From NCBI GenBank assembly GCA_937967875.1, contig CALBTQ010000302.1, forward strand, positions 1 through 5,699: 5,699 nucleotides of DNA, written 5' to 3'. Below are positions 1-5,699 of the stretch, one piece after another. A program made the translations under genes and the position numbers. The notes below the pieces were generated by a model. It ran no database searches. It was not told where the DNA came from and saw only the letters and a program-made list of their open reading frames with translations. Every line of letters begins with the position of its first letter. Position 1 is the first letter of the stretch. The DNA is from an uncultured Pseudomonadota bacterium (GTDB lineage: Bacteria > Lernaellota > Lernaellaia > Lernaellales > Lernaellaceae).

Positions 1-27
1 GAGTTCAGACGTGTGCTCTTCCGATCT
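1..27. other. Illumina adapter sequence (read-2/P7 side), not genomic
   Basis: Positions 1-27 match the 3' part of the standard Illumina TruSeq read-2 adapter, ending in the shared tail GCTCTTCCGATCT. This is library sequence left in the assembly. The genome starts at 28. Read on the minus strand it stays in frame with fliK and would add a false tail (RSEEHTSEL) to that protein. Confidence 0.98.
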
Positions 28-1515
28 GGACGAGTCGGCGTTGCGTTCGGCGCGACCGTCGGCGTTCTGGTCGAAAGCGAATCGGCTTTGCCGGTGTTGA
101 TCCACGGCCTGCTCAGTGACGTCGAACTGATCCAGTTGCATTCCCTGTTGAGCAAGCTGCTGCTTGAGATCGGGCAGATGGTCCATCAGAACCTGACGCA
201 CCTGACCGCTCTCCACCACTGCCTGGGCGCGAACATGTTGCTGTTCAACGGTCACTTCCAATTTAACGCGGCCCAATTCGGGCGGATCCAAACGCAACCG
301 CAGGGTGCCGCCGCCATCCGCGGCCCGGCGCACCATCTGCTGATTGACCATCCGCGCCACGCGCTCGATGTGCTCGATCATCGCGCCGGTCGATGCCGGA
401 GTCGCCGCCGGTTTGACCGTCACCGCTTCAACCTGCCGGGCGGCCATGGTGGCCGGACTGGCAGTCGGCGTCGGCTGAACGGTCGTGGTCGGCGATGCTT
501 CCAGAGTAGGCATCGTCGCCACCGGTTGATTGACCGTCGACATCGGCTCGGCCTTTGTCTCGATGTTGAAAATCGGTTGCGCGGCCGTCGAAGCTTCCTG
601 ACGGGCCTGCACGGCCGGAGAATTGGAACGAGCCGTTTGGCCGTCGATCGGCGGGGCATCGCTTTTGGTCACGGTTTGCCGCTCCCGCATCGTCAATGAG
701 GCAATTTCTGCCGGTCGGTCACTCAACGATTCCCGCTGGGCAATCGTTGCCTGCGACCGCTCGGCGACGACCTGTCGACTTTGTTTCACGTCGTTGACCA
801 GCTTGGCGGATCTGTCTCTTAGCTGCAGGTCTGTGTACGGAACGACCTGAGGAGTCGACGGAATCTGAACCTCGATCGCCTTGCTGTTGAGCGACAACAG
901 CACCGGATCGATCGACTTGGCTTGCGCCGCCGTCGCTGCCTGCGCAACTGCCGGTTGAGCCTGGTCGGCTTGTGCAATTATATGTGAAATAACTTTTTGC
1001 GCCACTTGGCTGACCTGGGGCTGCGCCGGAGTCGTGGCCACGCTCGCCTGCACCGGCTTAATCGTCTCGTTCATGGTGACGATCACCGATTTCGACCGTT
1101 GAACCGCCGGAGCGACCGACTGGGCATCCTTCGCCTGCATGACCTTATTTTCGTTTGTATTTACCTGAGCTTGCGACTTAGATGCTTCATTGCGATTCAC
1201 CGCTTGAGCCGGTTGATTCGGTTGGCGGCTTTCCGCCTGGGAAACAACGTTTTGCCGCGGTTGTTCCGTGGTGTTCGTCGTTGCGATCGGCTTGGCGTTT
1301 TCTACCGGTTGCTTGTCGGACGACATCGTACTTTCAACCACCGTTGCCGGCGTTGAAGGCTGCGGTTCCGGCTGACTGACCGCCACGGGCATGGCCTGCA
1401 ACATCACGTTAAACGCGGCGTTGGCGGCCTTTTCCTTGGCGGAGTCGGTCCGCGCGGATTGATACGACATGTTCGCATTGTTGTTGTTACTTAGTATCTC
1501 AGTAATATTAAGCAC
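28..1515 (-). CDS. fliK: Flagellar hook-length control protein FliK (C-terminus cut by contig end)
   Basis: FliK is exported by the flagellar type III apparatus, measures hook length, and through its C-terminal domain switches export specificity at FlhB from hook to filament subunits. The minus frame is open for 496 codons up to the adapter junction. Residues about 1-45 are a short conserved-looking N-terminus (LNITEILS). Residues about 45-370 are a low-complexity Ala/Gln/Pro/Thr/Ser-rich linker typical of the secreted ruler region. Residues about 375-466 form the Flg_hook domain, with the hallmark LRLRLDPPELGRVKLEV at 405-421 followed by VRAQAVVESGQVRQVL and LKQQLAQQGMQLDQFDV. Only the last residues and the stop are missing. 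I chose the GTG at 1515 because a perfect Shine-Dalgarno (GGAGGTGA) lies upstream and LNITEIL follows directly. An in-frame ATG at 1560 with its own weaker SD would add 15 residues. The gene has its own candidate sigma-54 promoter. Confidence 0.93.
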
Positions 1516-1520
1516 TGCAT
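1491..1520 (-). other. Nine-codon out-of-frame ORF overlapping the fliK start
   Basis: The ATG at 1520-1518 sits 5 nt after GGAGG, the best-spaced start for the strongest Shine-Dalgarno in the window. It reads only MQCLILLRY and stops at TAA (1493-1491), 22 nt inside fliK in another frame. It could be a decoy or leader peptide. It could also be the relic of the real fliK ATG: one extra base between ATG and CAGTG would give MAVLNITEIL in frame. No homology is claimed. Confidence 0.3.
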
Positions 1521-1522
1521 TT

Positions 1523-1532
1523 TCACCTCCTT
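1523..1532 (-). promoter_or_regulatory. Strong ribosome binding site of fliK
   Basis: AAGGAGGTGA is fully complementary to the 3' end of 16S rRNA. The distance from GGAGG is 10 nt to the in-frame GTG (1515) and 5 nt to an out-of-frame ATG (1520). A second copy of the 10-mer GAGGTGAAAA (1566-1575) stands 46 bp upstream, before the in-frame ATG at 1560. Translation of fliK from 1560 would read through this SD as KGGEN, which argues for the GTG as the main start. Confidence 0.75.
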
Positions 1533-1587
1533 TCTCATGGAATTTCGTGGATACGTTCATCCTGTTTTTCACCTCAAAATTTGCCAA

Positions 1588-1613
1588 CCTTGACGGCCGC
1601 TGACGGCTCAAGG
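1588..1613 (-). promoter_or_regulatory. Hairpin / 10-bp tandem repeat in predicted fliK leader
   Basis: On the transcribed strand CCTTGA pairs perfectly with TCAAGG, and inside it GCCG pairs with CGGC around a TCAG loop, with a two-base CG bulge. The same bases form a tandem 10-mer, GCCGTCAGCG then GCCGTCAAGG (8 of 10 identical), so the repeat lies on one face of the helix. It falls about 12-38 nt after the predicted sigma-54 start. No U-run follows, so it is not a standard terminator. It could be an mRNA structure or a protein site. Confidence 0.35.
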
Positions 1614-1635
1614 GTGATTTCGCTGAGAGATATAA

Positions 1636-1652
1636 TGCGGCGTTCGTGCCAA
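1636..1652 (-). promoter_or_regulatory. Candidate sigma-54 (RpoN) -24/-12 promoter of fliK
   Basis: The minus strand reads TTGGCACGAACGCCGCA. It matches the -24 block TTGGCACG fully, has GG and GC separated by exactly 10 nt, and matches 3 of 5 bases of the TTGCW -12 block. An A/T-rich ATTATAT follows, suited to melting. The predicted start is near 1624-1625, giving a leader of about 110 nt to the GTG. Sigma-54 control of hook-stage flagellar genes is established in many polar flagellates. A sigma-54 promoter also requires an enhancer-binding activator (FleQ/FlgR/FlrC type), which is not encoded in this window. Confidence 0.7.
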
Positions 1653-1707
1653 CTTCGTCGGCCGGATACGAAATGAAAGGATGTTGGAATGCGAAAGGGA
1701 AGAAACC

Positions 1708-1722
1708 GTCTATCTTACTGAC
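1708..1722 (-). promoter_or_regulatory. Possible activator site (GTC...GAC) upstream of the sigma-54 promoter
   Basis: GTCAGTAAGATAGAC lies directly after the stop codon of the motE-like gene, about 84-98 bp upstream of the predicted fliK transcription start. This is a usual distance for an enhancer-binding protein. It resembles the FleQ consensus GTCaNTAAAtTGAC as I recall it, but is one base longer and imperfect. It is a single match, so support is weak. Confidence 0.25.
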
Positions 1723-1723
1723 A

Positions 1724-2350
1724 TTACTTCACTTTTTTGCTGAGCAATTTGGTGGAAATGGAGGCGGCCGTCGCCGGATCCATGCGCACGAGCAACGCGC
1801 TGACCGATTTCTGCTTCATACGGGCAAGAACGGCCAGTCGCATGTCTTCGTCCAGCTTTTCCAGCACGGGCACCAAATCATCCGGGCGCATCGCCTCGTA
1901 GATTTTCACCAGGCGGGTGACCTTTTTGACCATGATTTCATCTTCTTTCGCCAGGCGCTTGTCGATTTCCTCCCGCAAGGCTTCCAGTTGCACGATTTCC
2001 TTTTTCACTTCCTCACGCAGCGTTTCCAGATCGCCCTGTTCCTGCTGAATCTGCTGGCGCTGCAACTGCAAATAGGCCAGATGCTCGTCCTCCGGAGTCG
2101 GTTTGGTGTCGATCTCCGGTTCCTGCACTGCAACGGCGCCCTCTTCGGCCTCGGGCACGGGCGTCGGCTCCTCGTCGCCGGTCAACGCCTGCTTCAACCC
2201 TTGCAGCGGCGGCGTGGGACTGATTGCTTCCGGGCTTTGCTCGTCCTGCCCCCGCGATGGCGTGACCAGAATGCCGGCGATCAGCACCAGGCTGATCACG
2301 GCGATCGTCGCGGCGAAAATGCCCCATTGTTTGAGCTCGAAACGTTTCAT
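1724..2350 (-). CDS. MotE-like flagellar membrane protein with MgtE-N/FliG-like domain
   Basis: This 208-residue protein has a short basic N-terminus, one hydrophobic membrane segment (about 11-29, IFAATIAVISLVLIAGILV), and a Pro/Glu-rich spacer (about 36-88). A charged coiled coil rich in Gln, Glu and Lys follows (about 90-140). The C-terminal helical domain (about 143-205) contains LVKIYEAMRPDDLVPVLEKL and MDPATAASIST. This is the architecture of the MotE family (COG3334), proteins with an MgtE-N-like domain often encoded next to fliJ. In Sinorhizobium, MotE is a periplasmic chaperone of the motility protein MotC. Most of the protein should lie outside the inner membrane. The ATG at 2350 is 4 bp after the fliJ stop, with GAGGAG 7 nt upstream. 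Its exact role here (stator/rotor assembly or export) is not shown by the sequence, so no gene symbol is given. Confidence 0.82.
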   Translation of the reverse strand: MKRFELKQWGIFAATIAVISLVLIAGILVTPSRGQDEQSPEAISPTPPLQGLKQALTGDEEPTPVPEAEEGAVAVQEPEIDTKPTPEDEHLAYLQLQRQQIQQEQGDLETLREEVKKEIVQLEALREEIDKRLAKEDEIMVKKVTRLVKIYEAMRPDDLVPVLEKLDEDMRLAVLARMKQKSVSALLVRMDPATAASISTKLLSKKVK

Positions 2351-2354
2351 CTCG

Positions 2355-2819
2355 TCACTCCTCGGCCTCTTCCTGCCGTTGCGCCCGCAAAAAACGATTG
2401 AGCGCCATTTCCATCACCGCCTTTTCCTGCTCGCGATTTTCCTCGTAATCGCGCCGGGCGAGAAATTTGTCCCGCAGGCGGTCGATCACCTGCCGATCCC
2501 GCGAGACAGCCAGGTATTCGCGCCGCTTTTCGGCCAGGCGCTCGCGCACGTCGACTTCTTCCAACTGGGCAAAACCCTGCTTCTCGTGCAAGGCGTTGAT
2601 GTAGTAAATCGCTTGTTGCATGTCCTCGGCCCGCATGCCTTCGCGCATGGTCGAATCGACGCGCCGGTGTTCGGCCAGAATGCTTTCGTCGATCTCCCGG
2701 CTGTTCTGCCGCACGCGCATCAACTCAGCCTGCAACTCGCCCAGTTCACGCTTGACCTTCTCCTCCAGCAAATGCCGCACGCGCCAAACCGCCTCCAACC
2801 GAAATTGCCTGCGCGCCAT
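2355..2819 (-). CDS. fliJ: Flagellar export protein FliJ
   Basis: FliJ is the stalk-like coiled coil that inserts in the FliI hexamer ring and couples it to the FlhA export gate; it also helps recycle chaperones. The 154-residue product has the usual size. It starts with the family signature FRLEAVWRVRHLLEEKVKREL (positions 6-26, compare FxLexVLxxRxxxE) and is predicted helical almost throughout, very rich in Arg, Glu and Gln with heptad-like spacing. It ends in a charged tail (QRQEEAEE). There is no signal peptide or membrane segment, as expected for a cytoplasmic protein. The ATG at 2819 is 2 bp after the fliI stop (TGA-TC-ATG), with GAGG 8 nt upstream inside the fliI end, so translation is probably coupled. 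Sequence conservation in FliJ is low in general; identity rests on the N-terminal motif, length and position after fliI. Confidence 0.92.
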   Translation of the reverse strand: MARRQFRLEAVWRVRHLLEEKVKRELGELQAELMRVRQNSREIDESILAEHRRVDSTMREGMRAEDMQQAIYYINALHEKQGFAQLEEVDVRERLAEKRREYLAVSRDRQVIDRLRDKFLARRDYEENREQEKAVMEMALNRFLRAQRQEEAEE

Positions 2820-2821
2820 GA

Positions 2822-4177
2822 TCACAACCTCGGCGGATGTTTGCGGAAGATTTGCGCGATGCCCACCAGCGTATCGTGCATAGTCACGCGTTCGGCGATG
2901 CCCTGCCGCAAGAAAGCCCGCAGATCCTCGATCACCTCGATGGCGTAATCGATGCGCGGGTTGGCCCCTTTTTCGTATGCGCCGATGTTGATCAGGTCCT
3001 CCGCCTGGCTGTAGACCGCCAGAATTTCCCGCAGCCAACCGGCCCATTGCATTTGTTGCGGCTGCACCACGTCGGGCATGACGCGGCTGGCGCTGTTGAG
3101 AATATCGATCGCCGGGTAATGGTTGCGCGCGGCCATCTCCCGCGAGAGCATGATGTGCCCGTCGAGGATCGAACGCGCGGCGTCGCCGATCGGATCGTTG
3201 ATGTCGTCGGCTTCGACCAGCACCGAATAGATGCCGGTAATCGAACCGCCCGCCGCGTCGTTGCCCACACGTTCCAGCAGCGAGGGCATCATCGCGAAGA
3301 CGCTGGGCGTGTAGCCTTTGCTCGTCGGCGGTTCGCCGATCGCCAAACCGATTTCCCGCCGCGCCATCGCCATGCGCGTGAGGCTGTCCATCATGAACAG
3401 CACGTCGGCGCCCCGCGCGCGAAAATACTCGGCCATCGTCGTGGCCAGGTAACCGGCGCGCACCCGGGTCAACGCCGTGCGGTCGGAGGTCGCGCACACC
3501 ACCACACTGCGTTTGAGCCCTTCGGCGCCCAGATCGCGTTCAAGAAACTCGCGCACTTCGCGGCCGCGTTCGCCGATCAGCGCGATGACGTTCACCGACG
3601 CGCTCGTGTTGCGCGCGATCATGCCCAGCAGCACGCTCTTGCCCACGCCCGATCCGGCGAAGATGCCGACCTTCTGCCCCTTGCCCACGGTCAGCAGACC
3701 GTTGAGCGAGCGCACGCCCAGATCCAGCGATTCGCTGATACGCCGACGGCGGACCGGGTTGAGCGGCTGACCGTAAATCGGCAATTCGTCGGATCCGAAG
3801 ATCGGCGGTTTATTGTCCAGCGGATTGCCCAGACCGTCGATCACCCGGCCGAGAAATTCCTCGCCGACCGGCACGGTGGCGCTGCGCCGCACCTTTTCCA
3901 CCCGCGATTTGGGACTGATGTCGTGAATCGCTTCCAGCGGCATCAGTTGCACGGTGTCGTCGTTGAAGCCAACGACCTCGGCGGTCACCGGTTTGCCCTC
4001 CGAGCCGTCGCCCATCCGCGGGAAAATATTGCACACGCCGCCCACCGGGCTGCGCGGCCCGGTCGCTTCGATGAGCAAGCCGACCACGCGCCGCACATAG
4101 CCGTTGACGCTGAACGTCTCGGTGTTTTGCAGCGTCTTGAAATACGGCTGCCAATCGTAGGGCGGTTCGGTAAACAC
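2822..4177 (-). CDS. fliI: Flagellum-specific export ATPase FliI
   Basis: FliI is the cytoplasmic hexameric ATPase of flagellar type III export, related to the F1 beta subunit and to InvC/YscN, and works with FliH and FliJ. The product has 451 residues, normal for the family. Counting from the chosen start, the N-terminal barrel ends near 80 (VVGFNDDTVQLMPLE). The Walker A motif AGSGVGKS lies at 174-181, the catalytic-Glu segment GERGREV at 202-208, Walker B VLFMMD at 259-264, and the ATPase alpha/beta signature PAIDILNSAS at 355-364. All key residues are present. I chose GTG at 4177 because it is 1 bp after the fliH stop and has GGGG 6 nt upstream. An in-frame ATG at 4234 would overlap fliH by 56 bp and adds a Trp/Arg-rich stretch unlike FliI proteins. 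The next Met is far inside the domain. Confidence 0.97.
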   Translation of the reverse strand: MFTEPPYDWQPYFKTLQNTETFSVNGYVRRVVGLLIEATGPRSPVGGVCNIFPRMGDGSEGKPVTAEVVGFNDDTVQLMPLEAIHDISPKSRVEKVRRSATVPVGEEFLGRVIDGLGNPLDNKPPIFGSDELPIYGQPLNPVRRRRISESLDLGVRSLNGLLTVGKGQKVGIFAGSGVGKSVLLGMIARNTSASVNVIALIGERGREVREFLERDLGAEGLKRSVVVCATSDRTALTRVRAGYLATTMAEYFRARGADVLFMMDSLTRMAMARREIGLAIGEPPTSKGYTPSVFAMMPSLLERVGNDAAGGSITGIYSVLVEADDINDPIGDAARSILDGHIMLSREMAARNHYPAIDILNSASRVMPDVVQPQQMQWAGWLREILAVYSQAEDLINIGAYEKGANPRIDYAIEVIEDLRAFLRQGIAERVTMHDTLVGIAQIFRKHPPRL

Positions 4178-4178
4178 T

Positions 4179-4781
4179 CTATTCCCCGATCTTCGCCACG
4201 CGCTCCAGCGCGGTTTCCAGCGAGGCGTCGACAAAGCCCAGCGGCGTTTCCACGATGCATCCGCCCGGCTCGACGGCCGGATCGGCGACCAGCTTCACCA
4301 ACTCGGCATTCTTTGTGCGCTGCCAATGCGCTTCGCTTTGCTTGATCATTTCGTATTCGTTGGGATTGATGCGAATCGTCGTTTCCCAGCGGTCGTCCAC
4401 TTCCTTGAGCGCGGCCTGGACCACGCGCTGCAGCACCTCGTCGTCCTCGTCCAGCGTGGTGCGAATGACCTTCTCGGCGATCAACAGCACGAGACGGATG
4501 ATTTCCGGCTCCATGGCCGCCAACGTATCCAGCAGCAGATGATTGAAGTGCTCGACGAGCGTAACGAAATTTTCCACGCTGGGCAGCGCCTTGGCCAGCC
4601 CCATCTCGATGCCTGCCGCTTCGCCTTTGTTGAATCCCTGCTCGTAGGCGCGGCGCTCGATGGCCGCGGCCTTTTGTTTCGCGTCGGCGACCAGCCGCTT
4701 GTCCTTGTCCTCCTGATCGAACGAGGGAAACGCCAGGTTCTGCACGTTCTGTATCGGCTTGTATTTCGGGTTGTCGCCCAC
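4179..4781 (-). CDS. fliH: Flagellar assembly protein FliH
   Basis: FliH is the cytoplasmic regulator of FliI; as a dimer it anchors the ATPase to the C-ring through FliN. The product is about 200 residues. Four glycines spaced by four (G49, G53, G57, G61 within YEQGFNKGEAAGIEMGLAKA) form the overlapping GxxxG repeat characteristic of FliH. A helical middle with IAEKVIRTTLDED follows. The C-terminal FliH/YscL domain carries IRINPNEYEMI and PGGCIVETPLGFVDASLETAL (172 on). Two GTG starts are possible. The one at 4781 has GAGG 5 nt upstream. The one at 4787 adds two residues but has no usable SD because it overlaps that sequence. The gene follows fliG by 12 bp (6 bp with the longer start) and its TAG is 1 bp before fliI. 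Confidence 0.94.
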   Translation of the reverse strand: MGDNPKYKPIQNVQNLAFPSFDQEDKDKRLVADAKQKAAAIERRAYEQGFNKGEAAGIEMGLAKALPSVENFVTLVEHFNHLLLDTLAAMEPEIIRLVLLIAEKVIRTTLDEDDEVLQRVVQAALKEVDDRWETTIRINPNEYEMIKQSEAHWQRTKNAELVKLVADPAVEPGGCIVETPLGFVDASLETALERVAKIGE

Positions 4782-4784
4782 GGG

Positions 4785-4790
4785 CACCTC
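4785..4790 (-). promoter_or_regulatory. Ribosome binding site deciding the fliH start
   Basis: GAGGTG between fliG and fliH matches the anti-Shine-Dalgarno. Its last three bases are themselves the alternative GTG start (4787). Used as an SD, it points to the next in-frame GTG at 4781 with a 5-nt gap, which I prefer. Confidence 0.45.
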
Positions 4791-4793
4791 GCG

Positions 4794-5655
4794 TTAAACG
4801 AACTGTTCCTCGCCGCCGCGACCGGACACGACGATCTTGCCTTCCTGCTCCAGACGCCGCGCGACGCGCACGATCATCTGCTGCGCTTTTTCCACGTCGG
4901 AGATGCGCACCGGGCCGCGCGCCTCCATATCTTCCTGGATCATTTCCGAAGCGCGGGCGGAAATGTTGTTGAAGATTTTCTGCTTCACGTCCTCGCTGGC
5001 CATCTTCAGCGAAATGGCCAGGTCGTCGTTGCTGACTTCCTTGAGAATCATCTGAATGCCGCGATCGTCGACGCTGAGCAGATCTTCGAACACGAACATG
5101 TGCTGGCCGATTTCCTCGGCCAGATCGGCGTTTTCTTCCTCGATCTTGCTCATGATCTCGTTGGCGATGGACTTTTTCATCGAGTTGAGAATTTCCGCCG
5201 CCGGTTTGACGCCGCCGGTCGACTCGGCCACGTCGATGCTGAAGGTCGACAGTTCGCGTCCCAGCGCCTCGACCACTTCCTCGAGCGCACCGGGCAGCAC
5301 GGTGTCCATCTGCGCGATGCGCAAGACGACCTCGTACTGCAAATCCTCGGGCAGCCGGGCGATGATTTCCGACGTGGTGGTCGGCGGCAATTGCGACAGG
5401 ATGAACGCGATCGTCTGCGGGTGTTCTTTCTTGATCAGGTTGAACACCGTGCGCGGATCGTAGCGGCGGATCTGGTCGAGGCGCTCCTCGACCTCCAAGC
5501 GCGTCAGCATGCTCTGGCCGCGTGATTCGCCCATGGCCGTGTTGACCACGCTTTCGATGAAGTCGCGGCCCATGGTGCTCATGTAGCCTTCCTGGGCGAT
5601 GCGCTCGTTGAATTCGTTCAGCACGTTCTCCATCACCTCGGGCGTGATGTCGCCC
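4794..5655 (-). CDS. fliG: Flagellar motor switch protein FliG (N-terminus cut by contig end)
   Basis: FliG is the rotor protein of the C-ring. Its N-terminal part binds the MS-ring protein FliF, its middle part FliM, and its C-terminal part meets the stator to produce torque. About 286 residues are present, so roughly the first 50 of a usual 330-340 are missing. The first intact genomic codons read GDITPEV before MENVLNEF. Seen in order (residues counted from the GTG codon at 5636) are EHPQT (71-75) of the middle domain, the GGVKPAAEILN linker motif (141-151), and the C-terminal FVFEDLLSVDDRGIQ (181 on). Aligning by eye to E. coli, the torque charges K264, R281, D288, D289 and R297 correspond to K211, R228, E235, D236 and R244. 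All charges are kept, with one Asp-to-Glu change. The real start lies outside the window; the GTG at 5636 and ATG at 5633 are internal codons. Confidence 0.97.
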
Positions 5656-5699
5656 AGATCGGAAGAGCGTCGTGTAGGGAAAGAGTGTAGATCTCGGTG
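5656..5699. other. Illumina adapter sequence (universal/P5 side), not genomic
   Basis: From 5656 the sequence is the reverse complement of the Illumina universal adapter. It begins AGATCGGAAGAGCGTCGTG and continues through the P5 region up to the window end. Genomic sequence ends at 5655, inside fliG. Any ORF extended into this block is false. Confidence 0.99.

Noticed and set aside
13..699. Plus-strand open frame of 228 codons at the left end
   Set aside because: Its start codon region lies in the Illumina adapter and it is antisense to the FliK C-terminal domain.
1579..1596. Second TTGGCA (minus strand), possible second sigma-54 box
   Set aside because: Ten bases after its GG comes GG, not the required GC, and the -12 block does not match.
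1631..1636. TATAAT on the plus strand, possible sigma-70 -10 box
   Set aside because: There is no -35 box at about 17 bp spacing (TTGACG at 1590 is 35 bp away) and no plus-strand gene follows. The A/T bases are explained by the melting region of the opposite sigma-54 promoter.
1561..1723. Intrinsic terminator after the motE-like gene
   Set aside because: No G+C-rich hairpin with a following U-run was found on the minus strand; the hairpin at 1588-1613 is followed by mixed sequence, so read-through into fliK remains possible.
1646..2401. Plus-strand open frame of 251 codons opposite the motE-like gene
   Set aside because: It is antisense to a gene with a clear membrane segment, coiled coil and helical domain; the Phe/Leu/Gln-rich product mirrors the Lys/Glu/Gln codons of the coiled coil.
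4178..4234. fliI start at ATG 4234 overlapping fliH by 56 bp
   Set aside because: The added residues (Trp/Arg-rich) are the shifted-frame reading of the conserved FliH C-terminus and do not resemble FliI N-termini; GTG 4177 has an SD and gives normal length.
2837..4345. Long plus-strand open frame of 502 codons opposite fliI
   Set aside because: It is antisense to a gene with all FliI motifs, is rich in His, Arg, Asp and Gln as expected for the complement of G+C-rich codons, and has no recognisable domain.
4326..5525. Plus-strand open frame of 399 codons opposite fliH and fliG
   Set aside because: It has the same antisense compositional effect; both sense genes are clearly conserved families.
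28..5655. CRISPR arrays, tRNA/rRNA genes, insertion sequences or prophage parts
   Set aside because: There are no spaced repeat arrays, cloverleaf genes, transposase motifs or terminal inverted repeats; nearly all bases are explained by the six flagellar genes and one leader.

Overview
The window is about 5.63 kb of one bacterial flagellar gene cluster, all read from the minus strand. It is enclosed by Illumina library adapter sequence at both ends (1-27 and 5656-5699). True genomic sequence therefore runs only from 28 to 5655. Both outer genes, fliK and fliG, are cut by the end of the contig and not by mutation.

Gene order in transcription order (high to low coordinates) is fliG (5' end missing), fliH, fliI, fliJ, a motE-like membrane gene with an MgtE-N/FliG-like helical domain, a roughly 200-bp intergenic leader, and fliK (3' end missing). 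The first five genes are packed with gaps of 12, 1, 2 and 4 bp, which suggests one transcription unit with translational coupling. FliG is the rotor/switch protein. FliH, FliI and FliJ are the regulator, ATPase and stalk of the flagellar type III export apparatus. The MotE-like protein has one N-terminal membrane segment, a coiled coil and a C-terminal helical domain. FliK measures hook length and switches export specificity, and it is itself an export substrate.

The only substantial non-coding stretch (about 1516-1723) lies before fliK. It holds a good candidate sigma-54 (-24/-12) promoter with the invariant GG-N10-GC spacing, a palindrome-like site about 85-100 bp upstream of the predicted start, a hairpin/10-bp tandem repeat in the predicted leader, and an unusual fliK start with two Shine-Dalgarno copies and a tiny out-of-frame ORF.

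The organism is a Gram-negative-type, moderately high G+C bacterium. The order fliG-H-I-J-motE-fliK and the sigma-54 signal resemble the former Deltaproteobacteria (Desulfobacterota, Myxococcota and relatives) or neighbouring uncultured phyla. This placement is an inference and cannot be refined from the sequence alone. The adapter ends suggest metagenomic or draft short-read data. I see no new type of system here. The points worth following up are the fliK control region and the adapter contamination.
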